Below are positions 19,101-27,535 of a stretch of DNA of 57,757 nucleotides, piece by piece; position 1 is the first letter of the stretch, and each line of letters opens with the position of its first letter. The DNA is from 2-01-FULL-39-33 sp964361645 (GTDB taxonomy: Bacteria; Patescibacteriota; Patescibacteriia; 2-01-FULL-39-33). The stretch is taken from the NCBI GenBank assembly GCA_964361645.1, contig CAYIBK010000004.1, forward strand, positions 1 through 57,757, given 5' to 3'. The position numbers and the translations under genes were made by a program. The notes under the pieces are model-generated. The model saw only the letters and a list, made by a program, of their open reading frames with translations, ran no database searches and had not been told where the DNA came from.

Positions 19101-22100
19101 GTAAGAAGTGGGCAAACTTATTTCCGGCATAACTTCCTCTAATTTAACAGCGTCAAAATAAGCTTCCATTACGCCAGTGGCGCTACTTCCTATAACCAAG
19201 CGAGGTTTAACAACTTGGGTTGGTTTATTCCAAACAAAATTAGTGCTAATTGTTGTCCATTTATACAAATCTGCTGTAGTAAATACCTGAGGTTCGGTTT
19301 GTATGGTTTCGCCCTCTAGATCTAAGAAATATTTACCCACTTCTTGAATATAAATCTTGCCGGATAAAACATATTTCTTGCCGTTAATTAATTCAAATGG
19401 GCTAAGTGAAGAAGTATTAGATAAATAAGCGCAATGCTGGGTATTATCAGTAAAATTAGCTTTTAAGCCAATGGATTTTCCGCCTTCAGAACCGGAATTA
19501 ACTAAAAATATTTCACAAGAACTGTCGTTGCCATTGGGGCCAGTTTCACCCACCCAATGAGCTAGATCGCCATAATAATCCTCAAAACTGCCGTCATAAA
19601 TCAAATTACTGCCTAAGCCAGCTTTTACTCTGATGAATTGGCTGCAACCAGCCGATCCAGAATCACAAGCTTGGGCATCACGATCAAAATATATTTCTGA
19701 ATCATTTTTAGCTTGAGAACCAAGATTAAGCCAGACATCGCCAATGGCGCAGGATTCTGGAGCTCCTCGCAAATCAAAATCATCAAAAAAGACAGTACCA
19801 GTGGTGCCAGCGTTGGTAATTACCCTTATTTCTATTTTATTATCCTCTTGAATGTTTTGCGTGGAAAAATCAACAAAATATTGTTGCCAATTTTCACCTG
19901 GCAAGCCAACAGTTACACTACCCAATTCCACCGTAGAAGAGAAAACTTTAACCGCCAGACTGCCGGAGCTAATACCTCCGCGTATATAAAATGATAATTT
20001 ATAAGTTTTATTAGCTTCTATACCCGAATCAATCAAAAGAGTGGAAATAAGCGGATTAGGATTATTAAAGCTTAAGCTTTCTAAAGAATATGAGCCACTG
20101 TGCTTACTGGTGCCAGATCTAAATTGCCTATTGGTGTCATTTTGGTAACTTTCCACCCAAAAACGAGCATCCCAACCGGCCGTGCCAGAAAGTTCAAAAC
20201 CGCTATTGAACGGAGTTAAGATATTGGCAGCGCTCAAACATTTATCCAGCGAACACTTTACACCGCCATAAGGGACAGTGCAGTATTCAGTGGTAAAATC
20301 ACAACCGCCATCAGTGGTACAAGCCTTGGCCATAAAAACGCCCTTGGCACCAGAGGAAGCAGTTTGTTTCCATTGATCAACTTTTAAACCAAACACTTCA
20401 CAGCCATCAACTGTGTTGCAAGTATTTAGAATTGTTTCACTTTCACTATTGAGCCAGGTGCTATCTTTAGTGTTGTATAAAGTGCTATACCACCGGCAAC
20501 CGGCCGATCCGGAATTACAATCGCGATAATCAAGAGTGTTAGCCAAATAAGATCCGGCCGTGCCAGTTTTAGACTGAAATATTTGGCAAGTATTGAATCG
20601 CGGTTGGCATTGAGGAGAATTGGTATCCCAGATTTTTCTTTCTTCGGTGCAATAGCCATAAGCTTTGCAATTACCATCTGAATCTTCGCTAATACATTGC
20701 TGTTCATCGGCGCAATATTGAGTGCGTCTAACCGACTGATCTTGGGAAGTAGCTCTGTCATTATGAACACCATAACCCTGTCGGCGGCAGAAGAGTTCTG
20801 GCGCTTTCAAAACCCATTGCGGATCAATTAAATTTTGAAACGGGCAAGATTTATCGGCCTGACATTCCTCGCCAAATTTTGCTATCAAATCACCCAAGGT
20901 ATAATTTTTATTTTTACTTTGCGACGGATTGCTAAGATACCGGGCGGCAATCTCCCAGCCCACCGGCACAATTCGATACTTTCTTAAAATAACAATATTT
21001 CTCAAAGAAAATGATTCTTGCGGATTAACATTATCAATTGGCGGCACAAATTGCCGATTTAAAATTGAAGCCGGCAGATCTTTAACTAAAGTCTTTTCTC
21101 TGATGGCTTTGGACAAAATCGGATCTATCACGCAATCAGTTGGTCCCGGATTAATCTTGTTGGCCTCGGTGCAAGCCGTTAATTTATTTAAAATATCGTA
21201 AGGCCCGCCTATGGCTATATTGTTTTTTATTAAATTTAAAAATCTTTCTTCAGCGCCAATAGAACCTTCCACATAAGGCGCGGATTGGGGATTTAGAAGT
21301 GCGGCAAACCGGGAAAGATCAGGCATATTAAAGCCATTATCGCCGTTATTACTAGTGCTACCACTGCCGCTCTGGAAATAGCCATCTTTAAGATTTTGCA
21401 AAAGCTGTCCAACTAAGGTATTTAAAAATGTCTCCACAAAATCCCAAACTGTGCCGGTAAAAACCGAATCCTGCTTGCCAGCCCAAAATTGAGCCACCTC
21501 ATGCTGGTTTTTGATCATAGTGCCAGGAGTTAAAATCCAACCGGTTAAATTTTTAAGATCTTTAAAGCCATTATTAATCGAGGCCTCCAGTGCCGAGACG
21601 CCTGTTTTTTCTTTAATATTATCCATTAAGGCCGAACTGGTTTTTAAATAAATGCCAATGTCATTTTCATTGGCACTTAAATAATTGCTGTATTCCACAG
21701 AAAAACTGGCATTATTTATGGCTGATTGCCAATTATTAACCATGCTAGAAAAATTACAAGATGGCTTCCTAGGCTTATAACCTCTTAAACTGGTTTTAAT
21801 CATTAATTCCACATTGAAATTAGGACGGCATAAATTGACCCCAAATTCTTTGTCTATTTCATCAATAAAAGTGCCAGCGGCATCATCGGCGGTATTTTTT
21901 AGATAGGCGCCAATACCCTCGGTAATAAACAATGGCTTTTGGCCCTTACCACCGGAAGCAATCCAAGAGGCGGTATCATAAGCCAATTGTTTGGAAAAAA
22001 CGCTTAACATTGATTTCCAAGCACCTGCTATAACATCCCGCCAAGTCTGCTTTTGAATTTCTCTTAAATCATCGGCGGCAATTTGAATCATGCCATTTTG

Positions 22101-22415
22101 GGTGATGAGTATATTCTGACAATTCATTGATAGTTGTGCCTTAACAATTTCTTCTTTAATAATTGGAGTACAGTCAAATGCGCCACTAGTACCAGCGGGA
22201 ACAAACACACACCAAGCTTGTATGCTATCAGCTAAATGACTACATGCTTCCGCATTAGCAAGCGCTGCCCCACCAGCAGCATCGGCCACACCTCCTGCAG
22301 CTAGGCTCCCCGCAGCAGCACCACCAGGAAGCATTAGGGCATTAGCATCTGATGCGCCAAAAAATAAAAAAACGGGAATCAGTAAAAGTAAAATTTTTAG
22401 TCTGAATCTTTTCAT
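13194..22415 (-). CDS. Giant secreted Cys-rich protein with carbohydrate-binding-like modules
   Basis: A 3073-residue exported protein. The signal peptide is residues 1-27 (MKRFRLK, hydrophobic core, ends SDANA). At least four jelly-roll modules resembling CBM4/9-type domains start with a (F/G)NSGFE or DGSFE-like motif near residues 730, 935, 1428 and 2155 and end in a FDDxxL or YFDAVKLEEV strand. Between them a short motif C-x(4-6)-(G/x)C-x-x-(F/Y/L), for example CDSGSAGCSQF, CSASAAGCDEF and CEQLIDTY-type variants, recurs around ten times. A PKD-like stretch (VTWGDGEHSKVSG) lies near residue 2970. There is no obvious C-terminal anchor. It starts 6 bp after the TSP3-repeat protein and precedes the T4SS genes, so it may be a surface adhesin or a substrate of that machine. 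The function is inferred. Confidence 0.8.
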   Translation of the reverse strand: MKRFRLKILLLLIPVFLFFGASDANALMLPGGAAAGSLAAGGVADAAGGAALANAEACSHLADSIQAWCVFVPAGTSGAFDCTPIIKEEIVKAQLSMNCQNILITQNGMIQIAADDLREIQKQTWRDVIAGAWKSMLSVFSKQLAYDTASWIASGGKGQKPLFITEGIGAYLKNTADDAAGTFIDEIDKEFGVNLCRPNFNVELMIKTSLRGYKPRKPSCNFSSMVNNWQSAINNASFSVEYSNYLSANENDIGIYLKTSSALMDNIKEKTGVSALEASINNGFKDLKNLTGWILTPGTMIKNQHEVAQFWAGKQDSVFTGTVWDFVETFLNTLVGQLLQNLKDGYFQSGSGSTSNNGDNGFNMPDLSRFAALLNPQSAPYVEGSIGAEERFLNLIKNNIAIGGPYDILNKLTACTEANKINPGPTDCVIDPILSKAIREKTLVKDLPASILNRQFVPPIDNVNPQESFSLRNIVILRKYRIVPVGWEIAARYLSNPSQSKNKNYTLGDLIAKFGEECQADKSCPFQNLIDPQWVLKAPELFCRRQGYGVHNDRATSQDQSVRRTQYCADEQQCISEDSDGNCKAYGYCTEERKIWDTNSPQCQPRFNTCQIFQSKTGTAGSYLANTLDYRDCNSGSAGCRWYSTLYNTKDSTWLNSESETILNTCNTVDGCEVFGLKVDQWKQTASSGAKGVFMAKACTTDGGCDFTTEYCTVPYGGVKCSLDKCLSAANILTPFNSGFELSGTAGWDARFWVESYQNDTNRQFRSGTSKHSGSYSLESLSFNNPNPLISTLLIDSGIEANKTYKLSFYIRGGISSGSLAVKVFSSTVELGSVTVGLPGENWQQYFVDFSTQNIQEDNKIEIRVITNAGTTGTVFFDDFDLRGAPESCAIGDVWLNLGSQAKNDSEIYFDRDAQACDSGSAGCSQFIRVKAGLGSNLIYDGSFEDYYGDLAHWVGETGPNGNDSSCEIFLVNSGSEGGKSIGLKANFTDNTQHCAYLSNTSSLSPFELINGKKYVLSGKIYIQEVGKYFLDLEGETIQTEPQVFTTADLYKWTTISTNFVWNKPTQVVKPRLVIGSSATGVMEAYFDAVKLEEVMPEISLPTSYTSYNPSQRPASQLTYLKKAPNYYDCYLTVSGDWPTDLAELQQVILRRNQACSNYSSVCIASEMNCELYTPVNRDPAVPGTITSADVCPSECAGYQVYKQEPTNFVSAKYKQFINKAPIQACSASAAGCDEFTNLDEIDRGGEALEYYTQLRTCQKPDAYDDEATYYTWEGSDTTGYQLKVFTLKESNDTAGLGIAPCTNISYPNDLNGNNVCTDPVPSNDPDTNNAACLATDLNSNPDCRELYDTEGNIHYRLLSRVIYADDNCHPYRRTQTQNDNSEAAQDCRANQGYFNSFNECIYMAIPGQGGTCSTNLKGCREYTGNKGSSFKNIFLSNFESGAMGWQGGTVATEATHPGGNSLTNNTNDSRKFSKPVLIRKDKSYSISFWAKGDDSFNLDSVRFSQAPPEDSFMVGHPNVVTDDDLLIPITAEWNRYDLGPVMVNWGSNTGYFEQNVEINIPAGQTIYIDNILLKELPQSVYAIENSWFTPFSCDNNIDEPYGAGDALNPERSNPGKMIGCQEYRDRSKQTWFLKSFENLCRADAVGCEQLIDTYNSDSYYGATFNAGDSSQVVVPDDNFVYMVNDAKYSCKSDDKGCSALGLPNINNQDEVVGHATSYIKNQPDRYSTDLCKSSSMWCEEFVGPRSVAYFKDPRDRVCEYRTEVGETQAKWYQKGTNEVCDVTYLQTIGTGSKDDKLQPVGWFNSYLTPGADHYQWQTNIDTIANYESWVGLCPTDQNSCTEYIDPSTEVYKNEILNVKLDQDVDGNDIPDHWEVRGSELFQKVSLLSHTLYSFSVEDVADKAYIKLDDSCAGLIVSPDSSLDIHGGNKAWPKSVSGRLYVVYNSSDICSAKVFLPSDQPVKNLRLVRSGVYYSLSNKVDYSSCNGLVDYNSGCVLFNDRGSMNYSSSEVLERNANYLTFDADATYRKQMKDPDQKPLTPKTPTPPDTGDSNVILKVQPDRTCYSWLYCTTYEKDDPNSVDPIYGNNDRCLDLGLCASVDDKGVCNNFILKSGTLATENYGEKDIYKTGYSSVGKKSLGVAGYFPFYTMSQFGDSGSVTNGSFESLVVNSVEPLGWSPSESIDNGGILEKFKSEAIGWHDYKFSTITDIKSSPEGSRYLSLSSFYEAISEEIDVFAGSPYILSGWINSSGLNYPDGNVPIKSQIQYSQHAEGGGWSTWKFFDDASLCDSSSCGSLSLDSGLTWTKKVHQFTPLADTDKIKIKLKNFVDEDGCNDTNKLTACKLGGVALFDDISLKPVLQVSNSDNLIDKYVSRSCRIYPAEDSLSCRYLQGNNLFYGSYGYCLLADPSNSKQCLQWWPVDQLQGEVLNEVGGYNDRVPLDYCVDKSSFTVNFTEFGYALALSSEAQEAVAGYFDTNSGNQMNFSPFRVKDDYRPIFRFPYVDRIKVKANGMGLAGGTPSIMIPVNHTMTYDIKKKEWKGWAAIPFCIAIPIESTEIGICIPIPIPYKLASGPIGQVIEMITGIFNSSGMGGGQVAFGPLMGLKVIEDRQASGITSGGTSDPIPDLPGDILGVSWFVKSTANADVVGITMLVSGDFEVNYCNKLVRVVTSSGENKAYANRVTKGSGYINNDIAARPDTPGPIDIKEGKYYYYDPFDYNQFLDSIENPLGQYIGGTALDFPGSISGAASRTIYQIWARITGAIPDAIPISIGDDFSPLGRSKYQSSDYQPFGAIVSPMGSLLNSSGSAANELNAQQLSGSPNPTNWSSRRGLYNMPLFYEPPRLGAFVAPYQARMGELHSKAGLEQLFAQSYGQWKWKWNLCLVGLPNNCFKPDAERGGYYASDDTNDFLSIPTEICNKATREESTNDPCYVKPKVTKIKINDKDNASNKPPTINGGVGLAKLAFTTLIDPDQLPISAYTVTWGDGEHSKVSGVLLRNRTNIENPFLLYHLYDFWKVKGAPSSICDSDSCTIQVIVQVYDNWNKSNCTFDSAIPADNCENENSPHYINLVVNKN

Positions 22416-22421
22416 AAAAGA

Positions 22422-23387
22422 TTAATTGCTTTGCGAATTGAGCTTGGTTAAAAACATAGTCTTTAATTCTTCATCGCTAACTTGGGATAAAACATCCGCT
22501 GGCGCGCCTTGGCTGATCATCAGTTGCCTTATTTGAGCGCCGGTTAGATTTTTTAAATCCTCAATTGATTTTATATTAATCTGGCTTAAACTAGTTGTGC
22601 TTAATGAGGTATTGGTATTACCAGAAATAGTCGGATTCTGCCCCAACATCGCTTGTTGATAAGTAGCCAGCAATTGAGTATCGGTGATGGTATCTAATTG
22701 ATCTTTGGGAAAGCCATTTTTAATCAAAAGTTCCCTAATCACTTTGGGATCAGAAGAAGATGATAATAATGTTTGCTGATCCGCTTGGCTAAGTGTGGTA
22801 TTTAAAACAGCGGTGTCAGTTCTAAAACAGGTATCACTGCCTGGGCAATTAGGATCATGACCAGCGTCTATTTCGGCTTTGTCTAGTACCCCGTCGCTAT
22901 CGCTATCATCCAAATAAGGGCTAGTGCCATAAACATTTAACTCATCGTAATTAGAGAGGCCATCGCCATCAGTATCTTGTAATTGCTGGGCCAAAACAGC
23001 CGAAGCTTCGCTGGGCAAACCAGTATCACTGCCAGCCAGCTTTATTAAATCGGTTAAGGGCTTCTTAATAGAGCTGGACATCTGGGTTACTCCTAAAATA
23101 ACAGCCAAAAAACCAGTAATTAAAACTAAAACCACAGTCACCTTCTCTTTGGTTGATCTACCGTCAACAGAAATATTTTCGTTATCATCAGTAAAACCAT
23201 ATTCATTTTCTGTTCCTAAATACCTTGTTGGCTGTTCTCTATTAAACTGATTTTCACCTTCCATTAAGTGTGGATAAACAGTTAAGTACGAATTAATTAT
23301 ACCACAAAATAACAAAAAACACGAAACCACCAAAACACAAATAACATTTTCATTTCGATCCACTAGCTGACGGAGAAGAAATCTCAT
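22422..23387 (-). CDS. Membrane protein with thrombospondin type 3-like Ca-binding repeats
   Basis: A 321-residue protein with two hydrophobic helices (about residues 17-38 and 83-103). These are followed by acidic repeats of the TSP3 type, DTDGDGLSNYDELNVYGTSP and DSDSDGVLDKAEIDAGHDP, near residues 138-177, with a Cys pair (CPGSDTC). The C-terminal part contains two related helical units beginning IRELLIKNGFPKDQL and IRQLMISQGAPADVL. The two helices and calcium-binding loops suggest an envelope protein. It is the first gene of the unit with the giant protein (6-bp gap). Confidence 0.75.
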   Translation of the reverse strand: MRFLLRQLVDRNENVICVLVVSCFLLFCGIINSYLTVYPHLMEGENQFNREQPTRYLGTENEYGFTDDNENISVDGRSTKEKVTVVLVLITGFLAVILGVTQMSSSIKKPLTDLIKLAGSDTGLPSEASAVLAQQLQDTDGDGLSNYDELNVYGTSPYLDDSDSDGVLDKAEIDAGHDPNCPGSDTCFRTDTAVLNTTLSQADQQTLLSSSSDPKVIRELLIKNGFPKDQLDTITDTQLLATYQQAMLGQNPTISGNTNTSLSTTSLSQINIKSIEDLKNLTGAQIRQLMISQGAPADVLSQVSDEELKTMFLTKLNSQSN

Positions 23388-23397
23388 GTCTCAAATT

Positions 23398-23497
23398 GTC
23401 ATTGCGAGTAGATCCCTCGGAAACTCGGGACAGGCTCCGCAATCTCGTGTTCGTTTCAAATGGGATTGCTTCTCCGCCCTGGGCGGATCGCAATGAC
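23398..23497. repeat. REP-A palindromic element
   Basis: A 100-bp unit from TCATTGCGAG to GCAATGAC with internal CTCGGGACAGG. It sits between the rsmA stop and the TSP3-protein start and probably forms a hairpin in the transcript. Confidence 0.8.
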
Positions 23498-23499
23498 AG

Positions 23500-24315
23500 C
23501 TAAAAATATTTCAAAAGATTAATCCAATCTTCCATGACTAAATCCTGAGCCCTGATCTTTTCATCTAAGCCGATATTTTTAATTATCGCCTTGATTTGAT
23601 CGCTCCTAAGATGCAGGCCATTAGCCAAATTATTATGTAATTGTTTTCTTTTGGCCGAAAAACCGATTTTAGCCACCTTAAAAAATAATTTGTGATCAGT
23701 AAAAGCTAATTTATCTTTGAGCTTCAAACTAATAACCGCCGAGTCCACACCAGGAGAGGGCCAAAAAGAATTACGGCTAACTTCAAAAAGAATCTTCGGT
23801 TCGGCATAAAATTGAACTGATAACGACAACAAGCTCATCTCTCCTGGTTTAGCGATGATTCTTTGGGCTACTTCTTTTTGGATCATAATAATCATTTCCG
23901 TAGGCGGACTTTTTGTTTCCAAAAAGTTTCTAATAAAATTAGAGGTGATATTATAGGGCAAATTGGCTACTACCTTATAGGGTGTGACCAATTTAAGAGA
24001 AGCTCTGTCTAATTTTAAGATATCACCCTCAATAATCTCTAAATTATCAGCCTGGTGATATTTATTCTTTAAAAAACCAATTAGTTTTTTGTCTAATTCC
24101 ACTGCCACCACCTGGCCCGATTTTTGAATCAAATGATCGGTTAAAACTCCCAAGCCCGGCCCTATTTCCAAAACAGAACTTTTATTGTCCAAATCAGCTG
24201 AAGCGATTATTTTGGCTACGATATTTTGATCAAATAAAAAATTCTGTCCCTTGCTTTTTGCTGGAACAATGCCATACGCTTTACAAATATTTTTTATCTC
24301 AAGAAGAGAAGACAT
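23500..24315 (-). CDS. rsmA: 16S rRNA dimethyladenosine transferase RsmA (KsgA)
   Basis: A 271-residue protein that dimethylates two adjacent adenines near the 3' end of 16S rRNA during ribosome maturation. The KsgA start motif KSKGQNFLFD is followed by the SAM-binding motif VLEIGPGLGVLT, the acidic VAVELDK, and the catalytic NLPYNITS. The C-terminal helical domain carries SFWPSPGVDSAVI. Length and order match the family. Confidence 0.97.
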   Translation of the reverse strand: MSSLLEIKNICKAYGIVPAKSKGQNFLFDQNIVAKIIASADLDNKSSVLEIGPGLGVLTDHLIQKSGQVVAVELDKKLIGFLKNKYHQADNLEIIEGDILKLDRASLKLVTPYKVVANLPYNITSNFIRNFLETKSPPTEMIIMIQKEVAQRIIAKPGEMSLLSLSVQFYAEPKILFEVSRNSFWPSPGVDSAVISLKLKDKLAFTDHKLFFKVAKIGFSAKRKQLHNNLANGLHLRSDQIKAIIKNIGLDEKIRAQDLVMEDWINLLKYF

Positions 24316-24346
24316 AATAAATAAATCATAAATTAATAAATGGTTT

Positions 24347-24751
24347 TTACTTTCCCCTCCTTTTCAAGGAGGGGTTGGGGTGGTTGACCGAAGTTTCTCT
24401 ATAAATCACCTCTAATACGCCATCTAGATTATCCCTAATCTCATTATTAGTAAACCTAATTACTTTTATTCCCTTATTTTCTATATATTTTTGCCTAGCA
24501 CTATCATATTGTTCTGATTTTTCATCAAAAAAATGATCAGCCCCATCAACTTCAATAACTAATTTAAGCTCTGGACAAAAGAAATCCACTATATAATTTC
24601 CTATGCCGTGTTGTCGCCTGAATTTTCTATTATTAATCTGACGATTTTTCAATTTAGACCAAAGGATTATTTCATAGAAAGTTAGTTTATTCCTTAAATC
24701 CCTTCTTGTTTGTTTTTGATTATATCTATTAAAAATTTTAGTCATTAACAA
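24347..24751 (-). CDS. DUF559 (Vsr-like endonuclease fold) protein
   Basis: A 134-residue protein. The core has the DUF559 signature: LTFYEIILWSKLKN, RRQHGIGNYIVDFFCPELKL and VIEVDGADH, then the D-to-R pattern YDSARQKYIENKGIKVIRFTN. Residues D/E in the VDFFCPELKLVIEVDG stretch are the likely metal-binding site of the restriction-like fold. DUF559 proteins are widespread, often near repeats. Both flanks are palindromic REP-C sequences. Confidence 0.9.
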   Translation of the reverse strand: MLMTKIFNRYNQKQTRRDLRNKLTFYEIILWSKLKNRQINNRKFRRQHGIGNYIVDFFCPELKLVIEVDGADHFFDEKSEQYDSARQKYIENKGIKVIRFTNNEIRDNLDGVLEVIYRETSVNHPNPSLKRRGK

Positions 24752-25087
24752 CCCCTCCCCACCTCCCCTTGAAAAGGGGAGGATTTTATTTTATTTATTA
24801 CCCCTCCTTGAAAGGAGGATTTTATTTTATTTATTACCCCTCCCTGAAAAGGAGAATATTTTATTTATCAGCCATCTCGCAAAAGAAAAAAGAGGATATT
24901 TTATTTATCAGCCATACAGCAAAATAAGTGGATTTTATTTTATTTATTATTAATTTACCGTAAAATAATTTTAATACTATCCATTCCCCCTCCTTTTTTA
25001 ATGCTATCTACTTCCCCTCCTTTTCAAGCCTGCCTGCCATGCCTACGGCAGACAAGCCGGTAGGCAGGGAGGGGTTGGGGTGGTTAT
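24743..25087. repeat. REP-C cluster (GGGAGGGG-type palindromes) and AT-rich spacer units
   Basis: Several units of the type CCCCTCC-TTTTCAA-GGAGGGG, alternating with the phrase GGATTTTATTTTATTTATTA repeated about five times. A PAL20-extended copy (CATGCCTACGGCAGACAAGC) lies at 25026-25071. This fills the 337-bp gap between the DUF559 gene and the MFS gene. Confidence 0.75.
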
Positions 25088-25088
25088 T

Positions 25089-26270
25089 TTAAAAAAACAA
25101 ATACAATAAAGACATTGCCGCCGCCAAAATAAATAAGGCATTCCAACCGGGGGTAAAAAATTGAAGTAGAATAATAGCCAAAATAATAGCTATGATCTTG
25201 CCCAAAACCAAAGACATTTCAAAAAACAAGATGGTTTTCATAATGGAAGTATCGTGGGCTTTTTTGTAAGTTATAGCCGTCATTGGTATAGAAATTGATT
25301 GTTTGGATATTCTGGAATAAGCATCAACCAAAAAAATTCCCAAGATATTTCTAGTTACTAATCTTAAAAGCCAACTAAAAAAATATAAAGTAACACCAAA
25401 CCTAAGTAAACCCTTACTATCGCCATTGTCTGTTACTTTTCCAATATACAAAAATATTATAGTGGTCACTAAAATAGAAATGGAAGTCAAAATTCCCAAA
25501 CTTAAAAAATCTTTCACTACTATATAAATAAATATCGGCCAAATAGTTAAAACTATCAATTCTTCGCCAAAACCGATAAACGAAAACATCTTTTTTAAAT
25601 TCTCCCTCCTAAAAAGTCTACGATAAGCTCGAAAATAAGAAAAATCTGCCGGTTCAAACTGTTCTCTAGTTATTAACATGGGAATATTGGAAAGAATCAT
25701 TAAAATAGAAACTAAAACAAACAAAACATTAAAATTAGAAAATTGCAAAATCAACCCACCCACCAGTGGGCCAATAATATAAACGATGGATTCTAAAACT
25801 AATAAATTGCTGATTTGGCGTCCCTGTTCGCCATCGGCTGAAAAATAAGCAAAATCACTGTGATAAGCCGGCCAATAAAACATCTTCCAGAGAGCATAAG
25901 CGATAATGGAGACAAAAATCCAAGAAATATCATAAGAGGAAGCAAATAAGCTAAGATAAAACGAGGCGGTAAAAATAGTGCTGACAGCGATAGAGTGTTC
26001 AAAGCCAAATCTTCTGGCGAATTTCGCGCCGAAAGGCAAAATCAAAAAATAAAGAAGATAAACGCCTAAATAAAAAAATAAAACTAATTGCAGGGTTTTG
26101 GAGAGACCATATTTATCAATAAAAAGAAGATAGATAAAAATGGGCTCAAAAATGGTTACGGCTGAGATGGCAAAATTTAAAATAAGAGTGGAAGAATAAA
26201 GCTCTCTTACTTGTTGAGTGAGTTTGTGAGCAAAAAATGAGGAGAGTATGTTCTTTAATCCGTCTTTCAT
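25089..26270 (-). CDS. MFS transporter-like protein (first of tandem pair)
   Basis: A 393-residue protein with about 11-12 hydrophobic helices. It has an MFS-like break after helix 6 (the basic loop FRAYRRLFRRENLKKMF) and basic loops between helices 2 and 3 (GAKFARRFG). It is similar in layout and in the loop after helix 4 (PAYHSDFA versus PYHTDFA) to the gene immediately upstream, 3 bp away. Substrate unknown. Its RGRQISN-type motif is GEQGRQISN. Confidence 0.85.
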   Translation of the reverse strand: MKDGLKNILSSFFAHKLTQQVRELYSSTLILNFAISAVTIFEPIFIYLLFIDKYGLSKTLQLVLFFYLGVYLLYFLILPFGAKFARRFGFEHSIAVSTIFTASFYLSLFASSYDISWIFVSIIAYALWKMFYWPAYHSDFAYFSADGEQGRQISNLLVLESIVYIIGPLVGGLILQFSNFNVLFVLVSILMILSNIPMLITREQFEPADFSYFRAYRRLFRRENLKKMFSFIGFGEELIVLTIWPIFIYIVVKDFLSLGILTSISILVTTIIFLYIGKVTDNGDSKGLLRFGVTLYFFSWLLRLVTRNILGIFLVDAYSRISKQSISIPMTAITYKKAHDTSIMKTILFFEMSLVLGKIIAIILAIILLQFFTPGWNALFILAAAMSLLYLFF

Positions 26271-26273
26271 TGA

Positions 26274-27440
26274 TTAAATCATATTAATAAATAAAGCAGC
26301 TATGGCCGCTAAAATAAATGTCCACTGCAAGCCAATAAAATTTATAACTACTATTAGTATTATCGCTCCAACCGCTCGGCCAAGATTAAGAGCTATTTCT
26401 CGCAGTACCGTTAGTTCATCAACATAATGGCCGGAATCAGCCGCTTTTTCATAAGTTATGGCGCTAAATGGCGTCTGCATAATAATGGCGGCAAAATTAT
26501 GGTAAGCAGAAACGACAAATATTTGAAAACCAGTAAGAACAAAGGCTTTCAAGATCCAACCCAGGGCATATAAACCCGAGCCCCACTTAAGCAACTTATA
26601 TTTATTAAACTTGTCAGTATAAGAGCCCATCACCAGCTGGAGAATGATGGTTGATAAGATTATAACCGAGGAAATAACACCAACTTTCAAAAAATTCCCT
26701 TCCAGCAATTGAAAGATGAAAATCGGCCAGATAATGCCGCCAATCATATTTTCTATGCCGATAGAAAAAAATGACAGGGCCATAGGCCGATTTTTTTTCT
26801 TAAAAAATTGACGCCAAGTTTCTAAAAAACTAAAGGAAAACTTTTCGTAAGTGGGCCGAACCATAAAAAGCGGCAAAACAGAAACGGCAATTAAAATTAT
26901 AACGATTAAAAATAAAACATCAAAATCATAATTATAAATTATCCAACCAGAAATTATTGGCACAAAAATAGAAACCAAGCTGGAAATAGACGACAGAAAT
27001 CCGATGACTCGCCCGCGTTCTTTTTTATTAGTGAAACTGGCAAAATCAGTATGGTAGGGCACCCAGAACATCATCATATGTATTTCAATCATAATAATCA
27101 TCAAAATTACAAAAATCCAAACTGGATAACCTAAAGCCAAAAAATACAGACAAAGGAAAAAAAGAACCTTAAAGGGTATAGAAATTATCATGGCCATTTT
27201 CTGTCCCAGCCTAGACATCAACATAGCGCCAAAAATGACTACCAATGAATAAATAAGATGAACAATTAAAAAATAAAATAAAACATAATCCAAACGGCCA
27301 AATTTTCCCCACAAAAAAATCGGCATAAACAAGCCCACTAGGCCCGAGCCGATTTCATTTATAACTATATTGGAATAAAGAGCGGTCATACCGGAAGAAA
27401 GACGAGTTTGCAAATATAAACTTTTGAAAATTTTAAGCAT
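26274..27440 (-). CDS. MFS transporter-like protein (second of tandem pair)
   Basis: A 388-residue polytopic protein with a central cytosolic loop (SFLETWRQFFKKKNRP) dividing two six-helix halves. PYHTDFASFTNKKERGRVIG is the MFS-type loop motif. It is paralogous to the downstream gene, so the pair arose by local duplication and may form a heteromeric or redundant exporter. Substrate not predictable. Confidence 0.85.
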   Translation of the reverse strand: MLKIFKSLYLQTRLSSGMTALYSNIVINEIGSGLVGLFMPIFLWGKFGRLDYVLFYFLIVHLIYSLVVIFGAMLMSRLGQKMAMIISIPFKVLFFLCLYFLALGYPVWIFVILMIIMIEIHMMMFWVPYHTDFASFTNKKERGRVIGFLSSISSLVSIFVPIISGWIIYNYDFDVLFLIVIILIAVSVLPLFMVRPTYEKFSFSFLETWRQFFKKKNRPMALSFFSIGIENMIGGIIWPIFIFQLLEGNFLKVGVISSVIILSTIILQLVMGSYTDKFNKYKLLKWGSGLYALGWILKAFVLTGFQIFVVSAYHNFAAIIMQTPFSAITYEKAADSGHYVDELTVLREIALNLGRAVGAIILIVVINFIGLQWTFILAAIAALFINMI

Positions 27441-27445
27441 GGAAT

Positions 27446-27535
27446 TTAGTTTATAAAGTTTATAAAGTTTATAAAGTTATAAAGTCCGACTGATTTTAGA
27501 AAATAATTTTGACTTTAAAAACTTTATAAACCTTT
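27446..27535. repeat. Type E AT-rich palindrome (TTTATAAAGTTTATAAAG)
   Basis: Repeated TTTATAAAG units on the left and AAAACTTTATAAAC on the right form inverted arms. It fills the gap between the FemAB-like gene and the MFS gene. It is the same type as at 7295-7682 and 31978-32075. Confidence 0.6.

Noticed and set aside
20426..20773. Many short frames inside the giant gene on both strands
   Set aside because: They are shadows of the 3073-residue gene with no ribosome sites.
24743..25087. CRISPR-like repeats (GGATTTTATTTTATTTATTA)
   Set aside because: Repeats are AT-rich and the intervals are GGAGGGG-type palindromes, not variable spacers; no cas genes in view.
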